From Pedobacter rhizosphaerae (GTDB taxonomy: Bacteria > Bacteroidota > Bacteroidia > Sphingobacteriales > Sphingobacteriaceae): a stretch of 64,000 bases of DNA. Position 1 is the stretch's first letter. Each line of letters starts with the position of its first letter. A program made the position numbers and the translations under genes. The DNA is taken from the NCBI RefSeq assembly GCF_900111155.1, contig NZ_FOGG01000006.1, forward strand, positions 62,001 to 126,000, read 5' to 3'. This document shows, piece by piece, positions 8,097 through 16,201 of this stretch. The notes under the pieces are model-generated. The model did not search any database and was not told where the DNA came from. It saw only the letters and a list, made by a program, of their open reading frames with translations.

Positions 8097-11000
8097 TTAC
8101 AAATTGGTGTTCACACTGTAATGTTTGTGAAAAGTTTTCCGGTGTTTTTTAATAAAATCGGAAGGGGTAAGTTTAAACTGTTTTTGAAATTGTTCCCTAA
8201 AATATTTAATATCATTTATCCCCACCCTAAAGGCGGCCTCATTAATATTAAGATTGGTGTTGATTAATAATTCTGCTGCTTTTCTGATCCTTATAAATCT
8301 AATAAAACTATTGATAGACAGGCCAGAGGTTGTCTTGATTTTTTTATAAAGGTTAGAATGACTCATGCCTAAATCGGAAGCTAAACTCTTTACATTAAAT
8401 TCTGTTTCCATTAAGTTTTCTTCAATAATGGTGATACACCTCTGAAGAAAGCCCTTATCTTCCTGAGATACCTTGTAAGTATCAGACTTCAGGGTAATTT
8501 CATTATAAAAGTAAGACTGCAAATTGGTCCTGTTCTTAATTACACTATTTATTTTAGCGGTAAATAATTCCTTATCAAACGGTTTGGCAATAAAATCATA
8601 TGCTCCAGCTTCGAGCCCCATTAGGCGCATCTCATTGCTCGGATCAGCCGTTAACAGAATTACCGGAATATGGCTTAGCGCCTGATCTTCTTTCACCGCT
8701 TTACAAAGTTCTATTCCATTTAAACCATCCATATTTACATCCGAAATAATAATGTCTGGCAAGAACTCTTGTGCCACTTTAAGTCCATATAAACCATTTT
8801 CAGCCCTGTAAATCTTAAAAGTATTTTTAAAGATTTGTTGAATGTAATCCAGTACTTCCTCATTATCATCAACGATGAGAATAGTATGCAAATCAGAGAT
8901 CAATAACTCCAAATGACCAGTACGCTCCTGTTCTGCGCGCTCTTCCTCTTCTTCCTGAGAAATAAGCTCATTAACATAAGTAAGTTCATTATCGAAACCT
9001 ACACTTGGCTGAATATTCTCTATGGTAGAAACTTGTGGCAAATGAAGGATAAAAGTAGTTCCCTCACCTGATTTGGTTTGGTATGAAATTGTCCCCTTAT
9101 GAAGTTCTACAAAGTTTTTAACCAAATATAAACCAATACCAAAACCAATTTTAAGAGAAGTTTTATTCATTACCTTATAAAACTTATCGAACAGTTTATC
9201 GCCTACCTCCTCCGGTATACCAGGACCGCTATCACTTACACTGATCTGGATACGATCTGCATTTTTAACTATAGCTAATCTTACAAATCCTTCTTTAGGG
9301 GTAAATTTCAAGGCATTTGAGAGTAGATTAAAGAGAATAATTTCCAATTTTTCCTTATCTGCCTGAATTTTTAAATTTTCATCCTCACAGTGAAAAGTGT
9401 ACTGGATATGATTATTTTTAGCCAGATAGCTAAAACACATGAAAATTTCTTTGGCAAATTTAAAAAGATTCAATTCTACCAGCTTAAGCGAATCATTTTC
9501 ACTCTCGCTTTTCCTGAAAAGTAACAATTGATCTACTAAACTGAGCAGTCTCCTCGAATTACGGTAAACTACATTCAAATCATTTTTCTCTGCGCCAGAT
9601 TCTTTGGTGCTCAATATATCCTTTATTGGATTTACTATCAGCGTTAATGGCGTACGCAATTCATGAGAGATGTTGGTAAAGAAATTGAGTTTCTTTTCAT
9701 TCAATTCCTTTTCTTTTTCCATCTTCATGTTCGTAATTTCTACCTCATGTTTTAATCGTTGCTGCCTTTTCCGGTAGAGCCAAAATAGATAGTACAAGCT
9801 GGAAACAGCGATAAAATATAAACTATAAGCCCACCAGGTGCGATACCAGGGCGGTAGAATAGTGATCTTAATGATCTTCTCATTATTACTCCAGGCACCT
9901 TCAGTATCGGTACTTTTGATATGCAATTTGTAGTGCCCCTCATTTAATCTTGAATAATAAGCGGTATTGAGTTTATCTACAAAGTTCCAGTCTCTGTCCC
10001 AGCCTTCAAGAAAATAGGCATACTTGATCTGATCCTGAAAGGAATACTCTATGGCTGCAAAATCAACAGATATTACCGCAGCATTAAAAGGTATTGATAT
10101 TTCCTGAAGATTAACAACGGAAGAGGCCTTGTCGAAATAGGGATCATCATCAATGGGAACATTGTTTACCCTAAAATCGGTTAGTACCAGTTGCGGCACT
10201 CTTTTATTGATTCTGATACTATCGGGATAAAATTTATTGAAGCCCTTAATTCCGCCAAAAAGAAATTCACCATTGCTTAACTTGAGTGCGGCATTATAAT
10301 TAAACTGGTTGCTTTGCAGACCATCAGTAGCATAGTAGTTTTTAAAACTTTTTGATTTAATATTTAATTTAGAAAGTCCATTATAAGTGCTGCACCAAAG
10401 ATTTCCACTATTATCTTCTAAAATATTAAGAATAGAATTGCTCGGAAGACCGTTATCTTCAATGTAACGTACAAATTGATATGATTTCCGGTTAAAGTTG
10501 AGCAATCCGCCCCCCTCCGTACCGATCCAGAAATTATGGAAGCGATCTTCGTGGATAGCCCTAATTGCAGAATTTACAGGCACAAACTGATGTTTTTTAT
10601 GAGCCACATCAATTTTGATGAGGTGCGTATAGTTGCCGGCCCACAATACGCCCGAGCGATCTTCGTAAATGGTATGAATATCTCGTAAATTATTATCAAA
10701 AAGATCGAATTTGTCTGCCAAAGGATTGAATCGATAAAGTGCTCCCCCCTTGGTTGTGCCTGCCCAGAGATTTCCTTTTCTATCTTGAAACAGTTTCCAT
10801 AAGTTAACTTCTTCAATTCCCTTTACCGTATTATAACAATGATAATGTTTAAATTTTCCCGACAATTTATCGTAACGGTCTATTCCACCACTAAATGAGG
10901 CTACCCAAATGGTATTTTGATTGTCTTTGAGGATACTCGTAACAAAGTTGCTGGTAAGCGTACCCGGATTGCCTGAATGATGCACCAGGTTTTGAAAATG

Positions 11001-12131
11001 CTTTGTCTTAGGATTCCAGATGCTTAATCCACCTCCATCTGTTCCTATCCAGATATTATGCTCGGCATCCTCACAGAAAGAGAGCACAAAATTATTAACC
11101 AGTGTATTTTGCTGAAAGGGATCGGCATTGATGGTTTTAAACTGGGTATCTTTAGAATCGATTAAATCAACTCCACCACGAAGGGTGGCAATCCATTTTC
11201 TGGATTCGCGATCTTCTAAAATGGCACCAATTGAATTACTACTGAGCGATCCTTTCTCCTTTCCCGCAGTTAGGTATTCGGTATGATTTTTTTTGATATC
11301 ATGAATGGTAATTCCACCACCATCTGTCGCTACCCAAAGCTGGCCGTTTTTATTCAGCCTTAAGCTCATGATATTCTCATTGCTCAATTTAAACGGCGCT
11401 CTTCTTAAAATTTTTGTTTTCTTATCGAGGATAAACAAACCATTCTCTGTACCCACCCATAATTGGTTATTGGCTCCATTTAAAAGCTTGGTCACTCCTT
11501 TTATGCCATTAAAAACAAGTTTCAGCTCAGCATTGGTCCAGGTATAAATCCCACGATCTTTAATACTAAACCAAAGCACATCGTTTTGATCAAAATCTGA
11601 TGCTTTAACCGAATAGCTATTGTTGTTGCGAATAGTTAATAAACTGGCCTTATCCGCTCCATTTTTAACTACAAATAATCCCTTCTCTTCTGATCCAATG
11701 TACACATCTCCATTTTTGGAAACCGAGATCGTATTAATAGCAGAAGTGATTTTAATTTGAGGTTGATTAAGGTAATAAACCGGATGTATTTTGGTATCAC
11801 TGTAATCAAAGTACGATATTCCCTTTTGGGTTCCAATCCACACCCGATCCTTAGCATCACCGTTCAAGGCAATAATGTGATTGTTGATCAGCGAATTTTC
11901 ATTATCCCATTTATTTCTAAAAACCTTGAAACTATAGCCATCATAACGGTTTAAACCATCATAAGTACCCATCCAAATAAATCCAAAACGATCTTGATAA
12001 AGGGAATTGACTACATTATTTGAAAGACCATCCTCAACTCCAAGGTACTTGATTGTTTGTTTGTCTACCTGCGCTGAACAAAAGCAATAACTCAATAACA
12101 GACAAGCAATTACCTTTAATGATCTGGTCAT
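8097..12131 (-). CDS. Fused hybrid two-component system (HTCS) sensor/regulator
   Basis: This 1344-aa one-protein sensor-regulator has a signal peptide (ending CFCSAQ) and about fourteen Reg_prop propeller repeats such as DRFGFIWMGTYDGLNRYDG. These are followed by a Y_Y_Y domain around 690-765 (AAIEYSFQDQIKYAYFLEGW), a TM helix near 775-795 and a HisKA domain with His823 in NISHELRTPLTLI. Then come HATPase_c (N box NLLSNALKFTP, GIGLYLVKNF), a REC domain with Asp1131 in IISDVNMDG, and a C-terminal AraC HTH (SHSNLYKKIKTTSGLSINSF). It senses an oligosaccharide in the periplasm and activates its PUL through the AraC domain. It is the first gene of the minus-strand glycan cluster; its target is probably the GGGGGCT repeat just downstream. 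Confidence 0.93.
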   Translation of the reverse strand: MTRSLKVIACLLLSYCFCSAQVDKQTIKYLGVEDGLSNNVVNSLYQDRFGFIWMGTYDGLNRYDGYSFKVFRNKWDNENSLINNHIIALNGDAKDRVWIGTQKGISYFDYSDTKIHPVYYLNQPQIKITSAINTISVSKNGDVYIGSEEKGLFVVKNGADKASLLTIRNNNSYSVKASDFDQNDVLWFSIKDRGIYTWTNAELKLVFNGIKGVTKLLNGANNQLWVGTENGLFILDKKTKILRRAPFKLSNENIMSLRLNKNGQLWVATDGGGITIHDIKKNHTEYLTAGKEKGSLSSNSIGAILEDRESRKWIATLRGGVDLIDSKDTQFKTINADPFQQNTLVNNFVLSFCEDAEHNIWIGTDGGGLSIWNPKTKHFQNLVHHSGNPGTLTSNFVTSILKDNQNTIWVASFSGGIDRYDKLSGKFKHYHCYNTVKGIEEVNLWKLFQDRKGNLWAGTTKGGALYRFNPLADKFDLFDNNLRDIHTIYEDRSGVLWAGNYTHLIKIDVAHKKHQFVPVNSAIRAIHEDRFHNFWIGTEGGGLLNFNRKSYQFVRYIEDNGLPSNSILNILEDNSGNLWCSTYNGLSKLNIKSKSFKNYYATDGLQSNQFNYNAALKLSNGEFLFGGIKGFNKFYPDSIRINKRVPQLVLTDFRVNNVPIDDDPYFDKASSVVNLQEISIPFNAAVISVDFAAIEYSFQDQIKYAYFLEGWDRDWNFVDKLNTAYYSRLNEGHYKLHIKSTDTEGAWSNNEKIIKITILPPWYRTWWAYSLYFIAVSSLYYLFWLYRKRQQRLKHEVEITNMKMEKEKELNEKKLNFFTNISHELRTPLTLIVNPIKDILSTKESGAEKNDLNVVYRNSRRLLSLVDQLLLFRKSESENDSLKLVELNLFKFAKEIFMCFSYLAKNNHIQYTFHCEDENLKIQADKEKLEIILFNLLSNALKFTPKEGFVRLAIVKNADRIQISVSDSGPGIPEEVGDKLFDKFYKVMNKTSLKIGFGIGLYLVKNFVELHKGTISYQTKSGEGTTFILHLPQVSTIENIQPSVGFDNELTYVNELISQEEEEERAEQERTGHLELLISDLHTILIVDDNEEVLDYIQQIFKNTFKIYRAENGLYGLKVAQEFLPDIIISDVNMDGLNGIELCKAVKEDQALSHIPVILLTADPSNEMRLMGLEAGAYDFIAKPFDKELFTAKINSVIKNRTNLQSYFYNEITLKSDTYKVSQEDKGFLQRCITIIEENLMETEFNVKSLASDLGMSHSNLYKKIKTTSGLSINSFIRFIRIRKAAELLINTNLNINEAAFRVGINDIKYFREQFQKQFKLTPSDFIKKHRKTFHKHYSVNTNL

Positions 12132-12384
12132 AAATTTTATTCAGGGATGATTGAATGAGTATTTGGTTTCTGAAAATAAAAGTACATATTATTATTAAAA
12201 ATGTCTCTATAACGTTTAAAACCATTTAACAGACTGATTTAATGCAAATTACCAATTCTTTAACCAAGAATTATCACAATGCATAGTCATTATAACCATC
12301 CTAGGTGTTATTTTCTCTTTAACCCTATAATACAAATAAGTTTATTCACCACTAAAACCTTAACCTCCCAATGTTTTTTTTCAC

Positions 12385-12886
12385 CATATAAGCCAAATAA
12401 GAAAAAATAAGTTTCAATTTTAACTGCAAAGCACGCAAACTTATCGAAAAGTATTAACCACAGAGATAAAGAGGAATACACAAAGCACACAGAGATAGCT
12501 TCAGCATTAAGAAGGACTCAGAGTCAAGATTTCGGAAGCATCGAAATCACCCAACTCCCCTACTTTTTTCAAGGAGGGGGTGAGTAGGACTAGTGAAGTG
12601 GCTGGGGTGGTTATTACAATGAACTTACATGCCTTAAATGGTAAAAAGTATCGAATCATATAAGCCAAATAAGAAAAAATAAGTTTCAATTTTAACTGCA
12701 AAGCACGCAAACTTATCGAAAAGTATTAACCACAGAGATAAAGAGGAATACACAAAGCACACAGAGATAGCTTCAGCATTAAGAAGGACTCAGAGTCAAG
12801 ATTTCGGAAGCATCGAAATCACCCAACTCCCCTACTTTTTTCAAGGAGGGGCTGCGTAGGCTAGTGAAGTGGCGGGGGTGGTTATT
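12385..12886. repeat. Tandem direct duplication, period 272 bp, with REP-like palindrome
   Basis: Bases 12385-12579 and 12657-12851 are identical by eye (195 bp). The likeness continues with a few changes and one 1-bp indel to 12615 and 12886. A spacer of about 40 bp separates the copies. Each copy ends in an imperfect palindrome (CCCCTACTTTTTTCAAGGAG) related to one at 39571-39632. Each also contains the string CACAGAGATAAAGAGGAA. The 838-bp gap 12132-12969 otherwise holds no gene. Short open frames on the minus strand here only mirror the repeat. Confidence 0.9.
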
Positions 12887-12936
12887 TTTTTCACCATCTA
12901 AAACATATAAGTTTAATCACCATATTGGTTGGTAAA

Positions 12937-12966
12937 ACAAAAAGGGGTTGCTTTTGGCAACCCTTT
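12937..12966 (-). terminator. Rho-independent terminator of the second PUL enzyme operon
   Basis: On the minus strand the stem GGGTTGC, loop CAAAA and GCAACCC is followed by CTTTTTGTTTT. It lies just after the stop of the GH-A hydrolase at 12970 and should end the minus-strand transcript coming from SusC. Confidence 0.85.
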
Positions 12967-12969
12967 AAA

Positions 12970-14043
12970 TTATTTCTGCTGATTAAGTTTCTTAATTAAA
13001 TTCACTTCATCCTGTCTGTAGGGTGTTCCATCAGGATTAAAAATTTCATGGAACCACTCAATTGGATCACTTCCATCGGCTAATGGGGTATCCCAGGCAT
13101 ATTTGGTATTGGTTTTACCTGCTACAAAACCCCAGTTAATTGCGCCTACATTTTCTTTTTTCAATAACGGAAGGATATTAGAAAAACGGCTGTTCCTGGT
13201 TCTGGCCATGTATTCTGTACAAATAAGTGGCTTTCCATGAGCTTTTAACAGGTTGATGGTTCTTTCATGCCATTGCGGTTCTTCGTAATTGTGGTAAGTG
13301 ATCACATCCGAATTGGCAATTTGAATCGCATTCAGTTTTTCGTAGTTCCAATCCCATAAGCCAATGGTAATCGGTTGCTCGGGATTAGCCTCCCTGGCCC
13401 ATTTAATTTCTGCAGTAAGCAAGGGAATGGTCGACTCCAGTTTTCCACTGTTTCCTGGTTCGTTGTATAAATCCCACATTAAAATGCGCTTATCTTTACC
13501 GAAACGGGTTAAAATATCTTTCACATATTTTTCCAAAGCCGGGAAGTTGGCCGCTTCTTTAGAATTAGGGTCTCCTGGGTCTTGTAACCAACCTGAGTTA
13601 TGCACCCCGATTTTTGGTGCGGGTTGTTTGCCTGGAGTTGAAGTTTTGTTCCAGCAATCGTCGAAAAAGACAAACATCGGCTGTATACCGTGTTTTTGAC
13701 TAATCGTTAGAAACTGGTCAATGCGTTTCTTAAACCCTTCAGCATCTTGATTCCAGGCCTGACTATGTAAAAACACGCGCATGGTATTAAATCCTATTTG
13801 CTGTGCCCAACCCAGTTCCTTATCGATTAAATCAGGACTAAAAGTATCTGCCTGCCACATTTCCAATTGATTAATGGCATTCGCAGGAATGTAGTTGGCA
13901 CCAGTTAGCCACTTGTGTTCTGCGTACCACTGATTAGCCTTTTCAGCCGACCAAACCTTGCCGATGGTTGCAGTCTTTGCCTTTTGAGCAAAACTAGCCG
14001 TCGAGATCGCTAAGATCGATAGGCCAAGTAATAATTTTCTCAT
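12970..14043 (-). CDS. Clan GH-A (GH5-like) glycoside hydrolase
   Basis: The protein is 357 aa with a signal peptide (ending ASFAQ) and a (beta/alpha)8 hydrolase. The fourth-strand motif is MWDLYNEPGNSG with acid/base Glu195. The nucleophile is Glu277 in KPLICTEYMAR. Other GH-A traits are GFNTMRVFLH near residue 85 and NWGFVAGKTNT near the C-terminus. Homologues are often labelled cellulase or 1,4-beta-xylanase, but that label is not evidence of substrate here. It is the last gene of the minus-strand run from SusC, 26 nt after the GH43 gene and directly before a strong terminator. The fold and catalytic pair are confident; specificity and family number are not. Confidence 0.8.
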   Translation of the reverse strand: MRKLLLGLSILAISTASFAQKAKTATIGKVWSAEKANQWYAEHKWLTGANYIPANAINQLEMWQADTFSPDLIDKELGWAQQIGFNTMRVFLHSQAWNQDAEGFKKRIDQFLTISQKHGIQPMFVFFDDCWNKTSTPGKQPAPKIGVHNSGWLQDPGDPNSKEAANFPALEKYVKDILTRFGKDKRILMWDLYNEPGNSGKLESTIPLLTAEIKWAREANPEQPITIGLWDWNYEKLNAIQIANSDVITYHNYEEPQWHERTINLLKAHGKPLICTEYMARTRNSRFSNILPLLKKENVGAINWGFVAGKTNTKYAWDTPLADGSDPIEWFHEIFNPDGTPYRQDEVNLIKKLNQQK

Positions 14044-14068
14044 GTTCGTATTGGTGTTTTAGTATTTA

Positions 14069-15106
14069 CTATTTTTTATTTTCCGATGGGATAGGTAATT
14101 CAGTATCCTTTTTCAAGGGAATCCCAAAATTGGGTGTACCATCAGTATTCCAGGTAAATTTCTGTGCGCGTGGAGAACGAAATCCTCCGCAACCCTGCCC
14201 TGGTTTATCATTAGCATGGTATAAAATCCAGTCTTCTGTACCATCTGGCGATTTGAAGAAAGAATTATGGCCTGGTGCATAAACACCATTTTCTACTGAT
14301 TTCTGGAATACAGGTTGGGTAGATTTCGTCCAGGATTTTGGGTCGAGCAAATTAGCTCTTACCGATGCGGTTAACATCCCCAGCGCATAAAAATCTGTCC
14401 AACAGCCACTGGCCGAGTAGACGATAAAAACCTTATCTCCATGTATCAAAAATTGCGGCCCTTCATTCACATCAACATGTGGTGGATTGTTAGCATCGTT
14501 TAGGTCACCTATTTTCTCCCAATCAAATTTTGGACTGGATATCTTTACCCGTTTACCACTAACTGTCCAGGGGTTTTTAAGCTTAGCCATAAATATTTCC
14601 TGTTTTCCATTTACATCACCTTCCCAGCCCGACCATATCATGTACAACTGTCCGTTTATTTTAGCTACATCGCCATCAATTGCCCATTTGTTAGTGGGAT
14701 CTGTAATTTGTCCTTTAAATATCCACTCGCCTTCCATAGGATCTTGCGCAGCATTTTCCAGTACATACATGCGATGATTTTCATTCTTACCATTATCGGC
14801 AGCAAAATAAGCATACCATTTCCCCTCCAAGAACATCACTTCGGGGGCCCAGATACTCCTTGAATAAGGCCCAGTGGCAGGAGCTTTCCAAATGGTTTTA
14901 TGCGGTGCATCTTTTAAGCCTTCTAAGGTTTTACTCTTCCACAGCTCTACCCTATTTCCTGTGGTATGTGTGTAATAGTAAAAACCATCTTTGTAAAAGC
15001 TATAAGGATCTGCCCCGGTGGGTAAAAGCGGATTTTTAAAAGTTTGGGCTGCTGTAATTTCAATGGAGAAGAAGGAAATTAAGAGAAAGAGTGAAATGGC
15101 TTTCAT
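14069..15106 (-). CDS. GH43 family hydrolase (arabinofuranosidase/xylosidase type)
   Basis: The protein is 345 aa with a signal peptide (ending EITAAQ). The complete GH43 triad is visible: base Asp33 in GADPY, pKa modulator Asp144 in AIDGD, and acid Glu215 in VNEGPQF. IWAPEVMFLEGKWYAYF is the usual second-blade motif. There is no C-terminal CBM or beta-sandwich, so it is a single-domain enzyme. It sits 26 nt upstream of the GH-A gene and 109 nt after the other GH43, all co-oriented. Likely role: removal of arabinofuranose or xylose from an oligosaccharide imported by the SusCD pair. Subfamily and linkage are not decidable by eye. Confidence 0.85.
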   Translation of the reverse strand: MKAISLFLLISFFSIEITAAQTFKNPLLPTGADPYSFYKDGFYYYTHTTGNRVELWKSKTLEGLKDAPHKTIWKAPATGPYSRSIWAPEVMFLEGKWYAYFAADNGKNENHRMYVLENAAQDPMEGEWIFKGQITDPTNKWAIDGDVAKINGQLYMIWSGWEGDVNGKQEIFMAKLKNPWTVSGKRVKISSPKFDWEKIGDLNDANNPPHVDVNEGPQFLIHGDKVFIVYSASGCWTDFYALGMLTASVRANLLDPKSWTKSTQPVFQKSVENGVYAPGHNSFFKSPDGTEDWILYHANDKPGQGCGGFRSPRAQKFTWNTDGTPNFGIPLKKDTELPIPSENKK

Positions 15107-15215
15107 ATATCAGTTTATATTTGGTTAGCTTCTTTAAATTCAAAACACGCCTTTTTGTCTTAATTGTACAATTTAAAGCGTATCATTATTTCAACATCAC
15201 GTGTCAATTTTCAAA

Positions 15216-16199
15216 TTACCGGATTAAAAATTTAAATGTTTTGGGCAAAATCTGCCACTCTAATTCCTGTTGATGACTTACAGTGGTTTTAACATCAACA
15301 ATTGCCGTTAGCCGTGGTGATACCTTTTTAGCCGAGCGATGGGTATGGAAAACATACTTGATTTGCCCTGTTTTATCAGTAAAAAAATCGCCATGACCTG
15401 TGCCATTGAAACCGACATTATTCCTGCTCAATATTGGATGCTGCGCTACTTTTCTCCAGGGCCCATAAGGCGAAGATGAAATGGCATATCCTACGGCATA
15501 ATCGATATTTCTAAAATCATTTGCCGAATAAAAAAGGTAATATAAACTGCCCTTTTTAATCACGGTTGGTCCTTCGGTAACCGGCCAGTCTACATGTTGC
15601 GTATTTTCCCAGGGCTGAGTGGCCGTGATGCATTCTTTCAGGCTTTCCTCCTTAACTGCTGAAAAATCAGCTTTCAATTCTGCAACGAAGATTCTGTTTC
15701 CTTTGGATAAGCGCACATGATACAGGTAAAACTTCCCATCGGCATCCTTAAATACAAATGGATCTATCTGTAATCCATCGGCAGGCAAAGGCTTTAATTC
15801 CTGCTGCGTAAAAGGGCCTAAAGGACTATTACTTGCTGCAATTGCAATTCGCTCATTGGCAGTATAAGCCATATAATATTTTGATCCCCGTTTAAATACT
15901 TGCGGTGCCCAAAACCCTTTGGTTCCAAAACTTTGTCCTTTAGCAAGCGCATAGCCGCCATTATTTTTGCCCACTGGTCCAGTCCATTTTTTAAGGTCGG
16001 TTGATTGATAAACCAAAAAACCTTCGTCACTGCTGGTACCATATAAATAATAGATTCCTTTATCTAAAAAAATAGTGGGATCTGCGACCGCGATTGTATC
16101 TGTTGCCCAATAAATCCGGGATGGAGCCTCCACCGGTTTAGAAAAGACCCAGCCCGGGCATAAAACCAGGGCCAGGATAAGCACGACAAACTTTTTCAC
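15216..16199 (-). CDS. GH43 family hydrolase, second paralogue
   Basis: The protein is 327 aa with a signal peptide (MKKFVVLILALVLCPGWVFS). The triad is base Asp40 in VADPTIF, Asp146 in QIDPFVF and acid Glu209 in VTEGPTV. FWAPQVFKRGSKYYMAY matches GH43 blade 2. It differs strongly from the GH43 just downstream, so it probably has a different linkage specificity. The start codon at 16199 is 2 nt from the stop of the preceding gene. It ends near 15216, leaving a 109-bp spacer with no evident terminator. Pairing of two unlike GH43 enzymes suggests a substrate with more than one pentose linkage. Confidence is high for the family and low for the substrate. Confidence 0.85.
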   Translation of the reverse strand: MKKFVVLILALVLCPGWVFSKPVEAPSRIYWATDTIAVADPTIFLDKGIYYLYGTSSDEGFLVYQSTDLKKWTGPVGKNNGGYALAKGQSFGTKGFWAPQVFKRGSKYYMAYTANERIAIAASNSPLGPFTQQELKPLPADGLQIDPFVFKDADGKFYLYHVRLSKGNRIFVAELKADFSAVKEESLKECITATQPWENTQHVDWPVTEGPTVIKKGSLYYLFYSANDFRNIDYAVGYAISSSPYGPWRKVAQHPILSRNNVGFNGTGHGDFFTDKTGQIKYVFHTHRSAKKVSPRLTAIVDVKTTVSHQQELEWQILPKTFKFLIR

Positions 16200-16201
16200 T
16201 A

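Noticed and set aside
12308-12710. Two open frames of 60-67 codons on the minus strand
   Set aside because: They lie in the 272-bp duplication, share the repeated sequence and show no signal or domain.
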